Notes: generated by a model from the sequence alone, not told the origin. Numbered from the stretch's first letter, positions 1 through 9,559 are shown. The stretch: DNA of 64,000 nucleotides from Streptomyces iakyrus (GCF_000717055.1 NZ_JNXI01000005.1:124001-188000), one strand, 5' to 3'. Program-made: numbers and translations.

Positions 1-23
1 GGACGCGAGCGGAGGCGTGCCTC

Positions 24-527
24 ATGAGCGGCCGGCGAACCCGGCCCACCCCCGGAGAACTGCGCGCCGCGGTCGCCACGTCGTCCTCCCTAGCGGAGGT
101 GCTGCGCCGCCTGGGACGACCGGACAACGGTGGACAGCGGGCGGCGTTGCGTCGACAGATCGCGCAGGAGCGGCTGGACACGGCGCACTTCCTGGGACAG
201 GCACACAACCGAGGCAAGCCGGGCACCATCCCGGCCAAGCGCCCCGAGGAGATCCTGGTCCGGCACGATGGCAAGCGCAGGACCACGACCACACTGTTGC
301 GCCGCGCTCTCAGCAGCGTCGGCGTACCCCAGCGGTGCGTGCGGTGCGGCATCGGCCCCGAGTGGCTGGGGAAGCCCATGACGCTTGAGGTGGATCACAT
401 CAACGGGGACTGGAGCGACGACCGGCTGGAGAACCTGCGGCTGCTGTGTCCCAACTGCCACGCGGTCACCAGCACCTGGTGCCGGGGAGGTCGACGACCT
501 GCTCCCGGTACCATGACAGGCGGCTAG
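24..527 (+). CDS. HNH endonuclease domain protein
   Basis: 167-residue protein predicted to be a metal-dependent DNA nuclease. The C-terminal half has a zinc-ribbon HNH fold: Cys105/Cys108, a central DHxNG segment at 124-128 and Cys142/Cys145-His146 (CPNCH). Residues 8-33 look like a small helix-turn-helix (SLAEVLRRLG), as often seen fused to phage-type HNH nucleases. The stop codon overlaps the first base of the following tRNA-Leu gene. No integrase, terminase or restriction partner is adjacent, so the role (defence, homing or domesticated phage remnant) is unknown. Domain call is firm, biology is not. Confidence 0.85.
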   Translation: MSGRRTRPTPGELRAAVATSSSLAEVLRRLGRPDNGGQRAALRRQIAQERLDTAHFLGQAHNRGKPGTIPAKRPEEILVRHDGKRRTTTTLLRRALSSVGVPQRCVRCGIGPEWLGKPMTLEVDHINGDWSDDRLENLRLLCPNCHAVTSTWCRGGRRPAPGTMTGG

Positions 528-610
528 CGGCGGTGGCGCAACGGCGACGCAGCAGGTTTAGGTCCTGTGGCCCCTGACCGGGCTTGAGGGTTCGAATCCC
601 TTCCGCCGCA
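527..610 (+). tRNA. tRNA-Leu (anticodon TAG)
   Basis: Class II cloverleaf of 84 nt: 7-bp acceptor stem gcggcgg/ccgccgc, T-arm gaggg-ttcgaat-ccctt, anticodon arm gcagg-tttaggt-cctgt with anticodon TAG, a long variable arm and discriminator A. The 3' CCA is not encoded. It starts on the last base of the HNH stop codon. Confidence 0.93.
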
Positions 611-611
611 C

Positions 612-659
612 GAGATACGGCCTGCACCATCGAAAGTTCGATGGTGCAGGCCGTATCTC
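612..659. terminator. Perfect 23-bp hairpin terminator between tRNA-Leu and rdgB
   Basis: Left arm 612-634 is exactly reverse-complementary to right arm 637-659 with 2 bases between. It sits between the plus-strand tRNA and the convergent rdgB stop, so it can terminate both. Confidence 0.85.
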
Positions 660-665
660 TTGTCG

Positions 666-1268
666 TCAGCCCAGCAGCTCCCGCACCACCGGCACCAGCG
701 CCCGGAACGCCTTCCCCCGGTGGCTGATCGCGTTCTTCTCCTGAGGGGTCAGTTCCGCGCAGGTCCGCCTCTCCCCCTCCGGCTGGAGGATGGGGTCGTA
801 GCCGAAGCCGCCCGAGCCGGAGGGCTCGTGGCGCAGCAGGCCACGCAACTGCCCCTCGACCACCCTTTCCGTGCCGTCGGGCAGGGCCAGGGCCGCCGCG
901 CAGGCGAAGTGGGCGCCGCGGTGTTCCTCGGCGATGTCCGAGAGCTGGGCGAGGAGGAGGTCCAGGTTGGCCTTGTCGTCGCCGTGGCGGCCGGACCAGC
1001 GGGCGGAGAAGATGCCGGGGGCGCCGTTGAGGACGTCGACGCAGAGGCCGGAGTCGTCGGCGACGGCGGGCAGGCCGGTGGCCCGGGCCAGGGCGTGGGC
1101 CTTGAGGAGCGCGTTCTCGGCGAACGTCACCCCGGTCTCCTTGACGTCGGGGATGTCCGGGTAGGCGTCGGCACCGACGAGTTCGTGGGGCAGCCCGGCT
1201 TCGGCGAGGATCGCGCGAAGTTCGGTGATCTTCCCGGCGTTACGGGTGGCGAGGATCAGGCGACTCAT
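666..1268 (-). CDS. rdgB: XTP/dITP diphosphatase (RdgB/HAM1 family)
   Basis: 200-residue house-cleaning nucleotide phosphatase that hydrolyses dITP, XTP and other non-canonical purine nucleotides, keeping them out of DNA. Family motifs are present: TRNAGK near the N-terminus, DDSGLCVD, GFGYDPI and SHRGKA near the C-terminus. The frame is open further upstream to 1355, but the ATG at 1268 (MSRLILATRNAGK) matches family starts. It lies downstream of rph and a small lipoprotein gene; the rph-rdgB linkage is conserved in actinobacteria including mycobacteria. Confidence 0.95.
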   Translation of the reverse strand: MSRLILATRNAGKITELRAILAEAGLPHELVGADAYPDIPDVKETGVTFAENALLKAHALARATGLPAVADDSGLCVDVLNGAPGIFSARWSGRHGDDKANLDLLLAQLSDIAEEHRGAHFACAAALALPDGTERVVEGQLRGLLRHEPSGSGGFGYDPILQPEGERRTCAELTPQEKNAISHRGKAFRALVPVVRELLG

Positions 1269-1295
1269 GAGCCCCAGTATTGCGGGGGCCGTGGG

Positions 1296-1317
1296 CCGCG
1301 CCCCCTGAGGGGCGCGG
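1296..1317. terminator. Hairpin of a dispersed Streptomyces intergenic element
   Basis: 9-bp perfect stem (ccgcgcccc / ggggcgcgg) with a CTGA loop, followed by gggagcgcgagcgacca. The motif resembles a GGGGCGCGGGG element I recall as common downstream of Streptomyces genes. It can terminate the lipoprotein gene that ends at 1368. Confidence 0.55.
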
Positions 1318-1367
1318 GGAGCGCGAGCGACCACGGCGCACCCGCGCGCGGTCACCGTCCCGCGGTG

Positions 1368-1766
1368 CTACGGCGTACACACCTTCGTCAACTCGCCCGC
1401 CGCGTCCGTGACCGGGCTGATGTCGGGCGTCTCGTCGCCGTTCTCGACGGCCCCCTGGACCTCGATCAGGGCCTTGCGCATGTCCTGGGTCGCCTTGTCC
1501 AGGTCGGCGTTGTCCGTCTTGTCGCCGATCTTGTCGAGGTTGTCGCCGATGGACTGGATGGACTCGTCGATCTGCGTCGGGTCGTTCGACGCGTTGTCCA
1601 CGGCCTGCTGGAGCTCGGTCACGCTGTCGGCGACGGCTTCCGCGGTCTGGACGCAGTCGAGTGCCTTGTTGACGGCGTCGCAGCCGGTGGTGAGTCCGGC
1701 GGTCAGCGCGACGGCCGCCAGGGTGGTGGCGACGGCTGCGGTGCGGCGTCGGCGGCTCGCGGCCAT
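1368..1766 (-). CDS. Small secreted lipoprotein, function unknown
   Basis: 132 residues. A basic N-terminus (ASRRRR) is followed by a hydrophobic segment and a lipobox LTTGC, so the mature protein should be lipid-anchored outside the membrane. The mature part is acidic and predicted helical (repeated LQQAVDNA/IGDNLDKIGDK-like segments). There is no recognisable enzyme motif. It sits between rph and rdgB on the same strand. Function not assigned. Confidence 0.82.
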   Translation of the reverse strand: MAASRRRRTAAVATTLAAVALTAGLTTGCDAVNKALDCVQTAEAVADSVTELQQAVDNASNDPTQIDESIQSIGDNLDKIGDKTDNADLDKATQDMRKALIEVQGAVENGDETPDISPVTDAAGELTKVCTP

Positions 1767-1927
1767 GGAGCGGTCCCTCTCGTTCGGCGGGCCGGTCGGG
1801 CCCGCGTGGCTGGCCGGGCGCGCGGGGATGAGCCGTGCGCCCGTACTCCTTCAGACGCGAGTGTGCTCGGCTCGGTTGCCCGTGCCGAGCACCCGTCTTG
1901 GTGTGCCCTTTACTTTTCGGGGGCGGC

Positions 1928-2665
1928 CTACTTCTCCAGGACGGCGTCGAGTGCGGTGCGCTGGTGGGCGGCGAGATCGGCGCAGCCGGCGACGGCGAGG
2001 TCGAGGAGTGCGTTCAGTTCGTCGCGGGCGAAGGGCTCGGCTTCGGCGGTGCCCTGGACCTCGACGAAGCGGCCGTCGCCGGTGCAGACGACGTTCATGT
2101 CGGTGTCGGCCTTGACGTCTTCCTCGTAGCAGAGGTCGAGGAGGGGGACGCCGCCGACGATGCCGACGGAGACGGCGGAGACGGTGCCGGTGAGGGGCTT
2201 GCGGCCGGCCTTGATGAGTTTCCTGCCCTGGGCCCAGGCGACGGCGTCGGCCAGTGCCACGTAGGCGCCGGTGATCGCGGCCGTGCGGGTGCCGCCGTCG
2301 GCCTGGAGGACGTCGCAGTCGAGCACGATCGTGTTCTCGCCGAGGGCCTTGTAGTCGATGACGGCGCGCAGGGACCGGCCGATGAGGCGGCTGATCTCGT
2401 GGGTGCGGCCGCCGATGCGGCCCTTGACGGACTCGCGGTCGCCGCGGGTGTTGGTGGCGCGGGGCAGCATGGAGTACTCGGCGGTGACCCAGCCTTCGCC
2501 GCTGCCCTTGCGCCAGCGCGGGACGCCTTCGGTGACGGAGGCGGTGCAGAAGACCTTGGTGTCGCCGAAGGAGACCAGGACGGAGCCTTCGGCGTGCTTG
2601 CTCCAGCCGCGCTCGATGGTGATGGGGCGGAGCTGCTGGGGGGTGCGGCCGTCGATTCGAGACAT
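1928..2665 (-). CDS. rph: Ribonuclease PH
   Basis: 245-residue phosphorolytic 3'-5' exoribonuclease that trims tRNA 3' tails. It starts [15 protein letters not shown], the classic family N-terminus, and contains [20 protein letters not shown] and the core [12 protein letters not shown]. The frame extends upstream to 2773, but the ATG at 2665 gives the family length of about 240 residues. It forms a conserved pair with rdgB. Confidence 0.96.
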   Translation of the reverse strand: MSRIDGRTPQQLRPITIERGWSKHAEGSVLVSFGDTKVFCTASVTEGVPRWRKGSGEGWVTAEYSMLPRATNTRGDRESVKGRIGGRTHEISRLIGRSLRAVIDYKALGENTIVLDCDVLQADGGTRTAAITGAYVALADAVAWAQGRKLIKAGRKPLTGTVSAVSVGIVGGVPLLDLCYEEDVKADTDMNVVCTGDGRFVEVQGTAEAEPFARDELNALLDLAVAGCADLAAHQRTALDAVLEK

Positions 2666-2691
2666 GCGGCTGAGCCTATCCGTACGTGCGG

Positions 2692-2720
2692 AGGGCCCCT
2701 CCCGCGGTGGGAGGGGCCCT
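2692..2720. terminator. Hairpin terminator between nagF and rph
   Basis: 12-bp perfect stem agggcccctccc / gggaggggccct with a 5-nt loop. It lies just downstream of the nagF stop on the minus strand. Confidence 0.75.
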
Positions 2721-2769
2721 TGGTGCGCTGGGGGTGTCAGGGGGTGAAGCCCGGGACGATCCCCGCCCT

Positions 2770-3003
2770 TCACATCATGTCTTCGATGTCCGCGGCGATG
2801 GGGTCGGCGTCGGTGCCGATGACGACCTGGATCGCGGTGCCCATCTTGACGACGCCGTGGGCGCCGGCGGCCTTCAGGGCGGCCTCGTCGACCTTGGCGG
2901 GGTCGACGACCTCGGTCCGCAGGCGGGTGATGCAGCCTTCGACCTCTTCGATGTTGTCGATGCCGCCGAGCCCGGCAACGATCTTCTCAGCCTTGCTGGC
3001 CAT
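2770..3003 (-). CDS. nagF: PTS system N-acetylglucosamine EIIB component
   Basis: 77-residue stand-alone EIIB domain of the glucose/GlcNAc PTS family. It accepts phosphate on Cys24 in the GCITRLR motif and passes it to GlcNAc during import through the EIIC permeases next door. The ATG at 3003 gives a normal EIIB length; the frame is open up to 3057. It is divergent from nagE1 with a DasR-type operator between them. The symbol follows the S. coelicolor nagF-nagE1-nagE2 locus, which has the same layout. Confidence 0.92.
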   Translation of the reverse strand: MASKAEKIVAGLGGIDNIEEVEGCITRLRTEVVDPAKVDEAALKAAGAHGVVKMGTAIQVVIGTDADPIAADIEDMM

Positions 3004-3120
3004 GTTCGTTCTCCCTGATCCGAACCGCTTTGTCGCAGTAACCCACAGTTGGCCCAACTTCGCGAGCGGCCCTGTCGTGTGTGCCGAAGGATGGCGTCAC
3101 ATCGGCGCGACCGTCGAACG

Positions 3121-3136
3121 ACTGGTCTACACCACG
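3121..3136. promoter_or_regulatory. DasR-responsive element (dre) for nagE1/nagF
   Basis: The sequence ACTGGTCTACACCACG is a near-match to the dre consensus (ACTGGTCTAGACCACT-like), the operator of the GntR regulator DasR, which is released by glucosamine-6-phosphate. It lies 28 bases before the nagE1 start in the divergent nagF-nagE1 region. DasR is not encoded in this window. Confidence 0.85.
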
Positions 3137-3164
3137 AGTATGCCTCCCGACAAAGGGGACCGGA

Positions 3165-4478
3165 ATGAGTGCCGACAGCCCTGCCGGCGCCGAGGCCGCC
3201 GTCAGCCCCGCCCGTGTGCGCTGGAACCGGCTGTTCCAGGGGTTGCAGAAGATGGGCCGCAGCCTTCAGCTGCCGATCGCGGTGCTGCCGGCGGCGGGGA
3301 TCCTCAACCGGCTGGGGCAGCCGGACGTGTTCGGGGACGACGGTCTCGGCTGGACGAACGTCTCGAAGGTGATGGTGGGGGCGGGCGGGGCCCTGCTGGA
3401 CGGTTCGCTGGGGCTGCCGCTGCTGTTCTGCGTGGGCGTTGCGATCGGGATGGCGAAGAAGTCGGACGGTTCGACGGCGCTGGCGGCGGTGGTGGGGTTC
3501 CTCGTGTACTTCACGGTGCTGCGGCAGTTCCCCGAGGACTGCCCCGAGGGGTCGGTGGCGGTGCCGAACGTCGGGTGCCAGGTGACCGACGGGGACCGGG
3601 AGGTCACGGCGTTCGCGTTTCAGAATCCGGGGGTGTTCGGCGGGATCGTGATGGGGCTGCTGGCGGCGTTCTTCTGGGCCCGGTTCCACCGGACGCGGCT
3701 CGTGGAATGGCTGGGGTTCTTCAACGGGCGGCGGCTGGTGCCGATCATCATGGCCTTCGTGGCGATCGCGTTCGCCGCGCTGTGCCTGTGGGTGTGGCCG
3801 CCGATCGGTGAGGCGCTGGAGAGTTTCAGCGACTGGATGGACGGGCTGGACGCGTGGGGCGCGGGCGTGTTCGGGGTGGCCAACCGGGCGTTGCTGGTGG
3901 TGGGGCTGCACCAGTTCCTGAACGTGCCCATCTGGTTCCAGTTCGGCTCGTTCACGAAGCCGGACGGGACGGTGGTGCACGGTGACATCAACATGTTTTT
4001 GGCGGGGGACCCGGACGCCGGCCAGTTCACCTCGGGGTTCTTCCCGATCATGATGTTCGCGCTGCCCGCGGCGGCGCTGGCGATCACGCACTGTGCGCGG
4101 CCCGACCGGCGCAAGGAGGTCGGCGGCCTGATGCTGTCGGTGGCGCTGACGTCGTTCGTCACGGGCATCACGGAGCCGATCGAGTACTCGTTCCTGATCG
4201 TCGCGCCGGCGCTGTACGTGGTGCACGCGTTGTTGACGGGGGCCTCGATGGCGGTGACGTGGGGGCTGGGGGTGCACGACGGGTTCAGCTTCTCGGCGGG
4301 GCTGATCGACTACGTCATCAACTGGAATCTGGCGACCAGACCGTGGCTGATCGTCCCGATCGGACTGGGGTTCGCGCTCCTCTACTACGTGATCTTCCGG
4401 TTCGCGATCACGAAGTTCGACCTGAGGACTCCGGGGCGCGAGCCCGCCGAAGAGGTCGAGGACAGCGCCAAGGCGTGA
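3165..4478 (+). CDS. nagE1: PTS system N-acetylglucosamine EIIC permease
   Basis: 437-residue integral-membrane EIIC of the glucose-class PTS, with about ten hydrophobic segments. The diagnostic sugar-binding motif GITEPIEY lies around residue 340 and a KKSDGSTALAAVVG loop is shared with nagE2. It lacks its own EIIB and EIIA domains, so it must use NagF and a separate Crr. The start ATG at 3165 was chosen over upstream starts because the protein core begins at RVRWNRLFQGLQKMGRSLQLP. It is a paralogue of the next gene. Confidence 0.94.
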   Translation: MSADSPAGAEAAVSPARVRWNRLFQGLQKMGRSLQLPIAVLPAAGILNRLGQPDVFGDDGLGWTNVSKVMVGAGGALLDGSLGLPLLFCVGVAIGMAKKSDGSTALAAVVGFLVYFTVLRQFPEDCPEGSVAVPNVGCQVTDGDREVTAFAFQNPGVFGGIVMGLLAAFFWARFHRTRLVEWLGFFNGRRLVPIIMAFVAIAFAALCLWVWPPIGEALESFSDWMDGLDAWGAGVFGVANRALLVVGLHQFLNVPIWFQFGSFTKPDGTVVHGDINMFLAGDPDAGQFTSGFFPIMMFALPAAALAITHCARPDRRKEVGGLMLSVALTSFVTGITEPIEYSFLIVAPALYVVHALLTGASMAVTWGLGVHDGFSFSAGLIDYVINWNLATRPWLIVPIGLGFALLYYVIFRFAITKFDLRTPGREPAEEVEDSAKA

Positions 4479-4532
4479 TCGTCACAGCGGGTGGAATTGG
4501 CGGGTTCCACTCGTTCGGCCTACCGTGCTACA

Positions 4533-4548
4533 ACTGGTCTACACCACT
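4533..4548. promoter_or_regulatory. DasR-responsive element (dre) for nagE2
   Basis: ACTGGTCTACACCACT, almost identical to the site at 3121, lies 108 bases before the nagE2 start. Both GlcNAc permease genes should therefore be under DasR control. Confidence 0.86.
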
Positions 4549-4655
4549 CACCGGTGGAGGTCGCGCGGCGATGACCGCGTTCCCCTTTCTTTGAGACGCC
4601 GCCGTCCCCTTTTCACATGCTTCCTGGGCGGCGCCGTGCCCCATGGAGGAAGTTC

Positions 4656-5918
<1,263 letters not shown>

Positions 5919-5932
5919 GCCCGCGCCACGCA

Positions 5933-5968
5933 GAAGGCCCCGGAACCCGAGCGGGTTCCGGGGCCTTC
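5933..5968. terminator. Terminator downstream of nagE2
   Basis: 16-bp perfect stem (arms 5933-5948 and 5953-5968) with a GAGC loop. It lies between convergent nagE2 and the metallo-hydrolase gene. Confidence 0.85.
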
Positions 5969-5980
5969 GCGCATGCGGTG

Positions 5981-6733
5981 CTAGATCTCGTACGTCTGCC
6001 GGGGCGCTGCGAGGTCCACCGGACCGTCGTACACCTCGCGGGCGTCGGCGAGGTTGACCTGGGGGTCCGTCCACGGCGGGACGTGGGTGAGGACCAGGCG
6101 GCGGGCTCCGGCCCGGGCCGCCGTCTCACCCGCCTCGCGGCCGTTGAGGTGCAGGTCGGGGATGTTCTCCTTGCCGTGCGTGAAGGCCGCCTCGCACAGG
6201 AACAGGTCGGCGTCCCGGGCGAGTTCGTCCAGCGCGGGGCTCACGCCGGTGTCACCGGAGTACGTCAGGACCTTGCCGCCGTGCTCGATCCGGATGCCGT
6301 AGGCCTCCACCGGGTGGGCGACCCGCTCGGTGTGCACCGTGAACGGGCCGATCTCGAAGGTGGACGGCTTGACCGTGTGGAAGTCGAAGACCTCGCTCAT
6401 GGAGGAGGCGGAGGGGGTGTCCGCGTAGGCGGTGGTCAGCCGGTGTTCCGTGCCTTCGGGGCCGAAGACGGGGAGTGGATCGCAGCGGCCGCCGTCGTGG
6501 CGGTAGTAGCGCGCGACGAAGTACGCGCACATGTCGATGCAGTGGTCGGCGTGCAGGTGGCTGAGGAAGATCGCATCGAGGTCGTAGAGACCGCAGTGGC
6601 GCTGCAGCTCGCCCAGGGCACCGTTGCCCATGTCGAGAAGCAGCCGGAAGCCGTCGGCCTCGACGAGGTAGCTCGAGCAGGCCGATTCCGCGGACGGGAA
6701 CGACCCCGAGCAGCCGACGACGGTGAGCTTCAT
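5981..6733 (-). CDS. Metallo-beta-lactamase fold hydrolase (Rv1339-like, possible cyclic nucleotide phosphodiesterase)
   Basis: 250-residue RNase Z/MBL-fold enzyme. The zinc motif HLHADH is around residue 63, with further metal ligands in YSGDTG and LTHVPPW. Start ATG 6733 gives MKLTVVGCSGSFP, the family N-terminus. By position between rph and cysM it corresponds to M. tuberculosis Rv1339, reported as an atypical cAMP phosphodiesterase. Whether this protein has that activity is inference; RNase Z-like or other phosphodiesterase activity is possible. Confidence 0.88.
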   Translation of the reverse strand: MKLTVVGCSGSFPSAESACSSYLVEADGFRLLLDMGNGALGELQRHCGLYDLDAIFLSHLHADHCIDMCAYFVARYYRHDGGRCDPLPVFGPEGTEHRLTTAYADTPSASSMSEVFDFHTVKPSTFEIGPFTVHTERVAHPVEAYGIRIEHGGKVLTYSGDTGVSPALDELARDADLFLCEAAFTHGKENIPDLHLNGREAGETAARAGARRLVLTHVPPWTDPQVNLADAREVYDGPVDLAAPRQTYEI

Positions 6734-6946
6734 GAAGCAGAAACCTCCGCTGGCGGGATAAGTCTGAGAGGGGCGTCGGGGGTCGTGCGGTCCGTCGAGC
6801 GTAAGGCGCAAAACCTCCGGTAGCTCCTCCACAAAGGCCTGTTGTGGGCGAACTCACCTGTGCTGTCACCGGTTCGGCTGGCAGGGCCGGCAGGTGATCC
6901 TCGCGAGGGGGGCGCGCGGCAGGGGCGGCGCCGGTAACGTCTCAGT

Positions 6947-7396
6947 ATGGACACGTCCTGGTGGCTGGCGCTCGCCGCGGTGGTACTGCTCGCGCTCGTC
7001 GCCACGCTCGTCGACGGCTGGGGCCGGGGCCGGCGGCCGTCCGCCCGACGGGTCCGGACGGCGGTGCCGGCCGCCGTGCCGGAGGGCCGGCCGCAGCCGG
7101 CGGAGATCTGGTGGGCGGACGTGCCCTACGAGGACGAGGCCCGTACGAAGGACCGCCCGTGTCTGGTCCTGGCCGTGCGCGGGGAGCGGGCGACGGTCGC
7201 GAAGATCACCACCCGGTTCCGGGGCGAGCGCGCCGGGGTGATCCCGCTGCCGCCCGGCTCGGTGGGTGACGTCCGGGCCCGGGCGAGTTTCCTGGAGACG
7301 GACGAGCTGCGGGAGGTCCCGGTGTGGGGCTTCAGGCGGCGGGTCGGCGTGGTGGACGCGGCGCTGTGGGACCGGGTGCGCTACCTGGCGGGCTGA
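6947..7396 (+). CDS. Membrane-anchored PemK/MazF-like protein
   Basis: 149 residues. An N-terminal transmembrane segment (about residues 5-23, WLALAAVVLLALVATLV) is followed by a basic linker and then a PemK/MazF-type beta-barrel domain from about residue 50, with IWWADVPYED, RPCLVLAV and TTRFRGER segments. MazF-family proteins are ribosome-independent RNases, usually soluble and paired with an antitoxin. Here there is no adjacent antitoxin gene and the domain is tethered to the membrane. It lies opposite to the surrounding minus-strand block. Toxin activity is unproven. Confidence 0.8.
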   Translation: MDTSWWLALAAVVLLALVATLVDGWGRGRRPSARRVRTAVPAAVPEGRPQPAEIWWADVPYEDEARTKDRPCLVLAVRGERATVAKITTRFRGERAGVIPLPPGSVGDVRARASFLETDELREVPVWGFRRRVGVVDAALWDRVRYLAG

Positions 7397-7406
7397 GCAA
7401 CCGGAC

Positions 7407-7433
7407 AGGGCTGGAGTCGTGGACTCCAGCCCT
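7407..7433. terminator. Bidirectional terminator between mazF-like gene and cysM
   Basis: 12-bp perfect stem agggctggagtc / gactccagccct with a GTG loop between two convergent stop codons. Confidence 0.85.
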
Positions 7434-7457
7434 CTGTGTGTGGGTTCTCGCCGTCGG

Positions 7458-8414
<957 letters not shown>

Positions 8415-8693
8415 TCAGACCATGCCGCCGGCCACGGCCGGCAGGATCGTGACGTTGTCGCCGTCCGACAGCTTGGTGTTGATGCCGTCGAGGAAGCGGA
8501 CGTCCTCATCGTTCAGGTAGACGTTGACGAAGCGGCGCAGCTGGTCGCCGTCCACGATGCGGGCGCGAATCCCGGCGTGCCGGGTCTCGAGGTCGGTGAA
8601 CAGGTCGGCGAGGGTGTCACCGCTGCCCTCCACCGCCTTCTGACCGTCGGTGTACGTGCGGAGGATGGTCGGGATGCGGACCTCGATGGCCAT
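8415..8693 (-). CDS. cysO: Sulphur carrier protein CysO (MoaD/ThiS family)
   Basis: 92-residue ubiquitin-like sulphur carrier. Beta-grasp pattern is visible (VRIPTILRTYTDG, VNVYLNDEDVRFLDG, DGDNVTILPAVAGG). The functional Gly-Gly (89-90) is followed by two extra residues, Met-Val, so the C-terminus must be cut before thiocarboxylation; the JAMM peptidase Mec encoded next door is the obvious candidate. Sulphur is then handed to CysM-bound substrate. The ribosome-binding site AGGAG can pair with an upstream ACTCC. Confidence 0.94.
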   Translation of the reverse strand: MAIEVRIPTILRTYTDGQKAVEGSGDTLADLFTDLETRHAGIRARIVDGDQLRRFVNVYLNDEDVRFLDGINTKLSDGDNVTILPAVAGGMV

Positions 8694-8703
8694 GGCTTCA
8701 GGG

Positions 8704-8716
8704 CTCCTGTCGGGAG
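8704..8716 (-). promoter_or_regulatory. Possible sequestered ribosome-binding site of cysO
   Basis: On the minus strand CTCC-CGACA-GGAG forms a small hairpin in which GGAG is the cysO Shine-Dalgarno. Together with the Cys leader peptide upstream, this could couple cysO translation to ribosome stalling. The stem is only 4 bp, so this is tentative. Confidence 0.35.
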
Positions 8717-8809
8717 TAGTCAGTCGGGGCGCGCGGCAGCGCAGGAACAGCGGGGTGGTGCGTGTGTGCGGCGCCGCGGCTCACGGCCGTACGGCGGCAG
8801 GGACCTGCG

Positions 8810-8905
8810 TCAACAGATGGCGCTGGCGAGCCTGCACAGGTCGACGTGCAGCCGCGCCACGAGCAGCTCGCCCGGCGTCTTGTCGCTCACGTCGTGGAAA
8901 ACCAT
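8810..8905 (-). CDS. Cysteine leader peptide upstream of cysO-cysM
   Basis: A 31-codon ORF. It starts ATG at 8905 and ends TGT-TGA at 8810. The C-terminal part reads RLHVDLCRLASAIC, matching the actinobacterial leader peptides (HVDLCR...C-stop) found before sulphur-assimilation genes. Cys codons are at 24 and 31, the second directly before the stop, so low charged tRNA-Cys would stall ribosomes at the end of the leader. It lies 116 bases before cysO in the mec-cysO gap. The family is known; attenuation of this operon is inference. Confidence 0.8.
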   Translation of the reverse strand: MVFHDVSDKTPGELLVARLHVDLCRLASAIC

Positions 8906-9003
8906 GGGCTCATCGTATCGATTCCCGGTCCGGGTTCTGGAATGTGATCCCACATGACGGACGTTTCCGGGCCGGGGAGTGAGACCGTGCTGTTCAGACG
9001 TCC

Positions 9004-9426
9004 TCAGTATGCCTCGACGACCTGGACCTCCTCCTCCGTGACCTCGCCCTCGACGATCCGGAAGGAGCGGAACTGGAACTCGCCGGCGCCGTCGGTGTCG
9101 GCGGTGGAGACGAGGACGTAGTGGGCGCCCGGCTCGTTCGCGTAGGAGATGTCCGTGCGCGAGGGGTAGGCCTCGGTCGCGGTGTGGGAGTGGTAGATGA
9201 CCACCGGCTCCTCGTCGCGGTCGTCCATGTCGCGGTAGAGCCGGAGCAGATCACCGGAGTCGAACTCGTAGAACGTGGGCGACATGGCCGCGTTCAGCAT
9301 GGGGACGAAGCGCTCCGGGCGGTCGGAGCCGGCCGGTCCGGCGACGACGCCGCACGCCTCGTCGGGGTGGTCCTTGCGCGCGTGGGCGACGATCTGGTCG
9401 ACGAGGGCCTGGGTGATGGTCAGCAT
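9004..9426 (-). CDS. mec: JAMM/MPN+ zinc metallopeptidase Mec
   Basis: 140-residue JAB1/MPN+ domain protein. It carries the complete JAMM motif: Glu23, His79-x-His81 and Asp92 in HSHTATEAYPSRTD. In mycobacteria Mec cleaves the CysO-cysteine adduct to release cysteine and restore CysO. Here it may also remove the Met-Val tail of CysO. It starts the mec-cysO-cysM set and is separated from cysO by the leader peptide. Confidence 0.93.
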   Translation of the reverse strand: MLTITQALVDQIVAHARKDHPDEACGVVAGPAGSDRPERFVPMLNAAMSPTFYEFDSGDLLRLYRDMDDRDEEPVVIYHSHTATEAYPSRTDISYANEPGAHYVLVSTADTDGAGEFQFRSFRIVEGEVTEEEVQVVEAY

Positions 9427-9446
9427 GCTCGTCAGGATAAGCAGAA

Positions 9447-9483
9447 GGGCCGTTCCGTACCGAGGGTTGGTACGGAACGGCCC
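9447..9483. terminator. Hairpin upstream of mec / downstream of permease gene
   Basis: 15-bp perfect stem (arms 9447-9461 and 9469-9483) with a 7-nt loop. It is the second of two hairpins after the permease gene on the minus strand. Confidence 0.8.
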
Positions 9484-9490
9484 ATATGCC

Positions 9491-9549
9491 GGACGCCCTG
9501 AGCGGCAGCAGCAGGGAGTGCCACGAGTACTCCCTGCTGCTGGGCGTCC
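9491..9549. terminator. Long hairpin downstream of amino-acid permease gene
   Basis: Core 14-bp stem (9506-9519 / 9529-9542) extended by an outer 8-bp stem ggacgccc/gggcgtcc (9491-9498 / 9542-9549, sharing one base with the core arm). It directly follows the permease stop at 9560. Confidence 0.75.
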
Positions 9550-9559
9550 CGCGGTGTGG

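Noticed and set aside
24..610. tRNA-integrated mobile element at tRNA-Leu
   Set aside because: No integrase, excisionase or second att copy is visible; only the HNH gene is adjacent.
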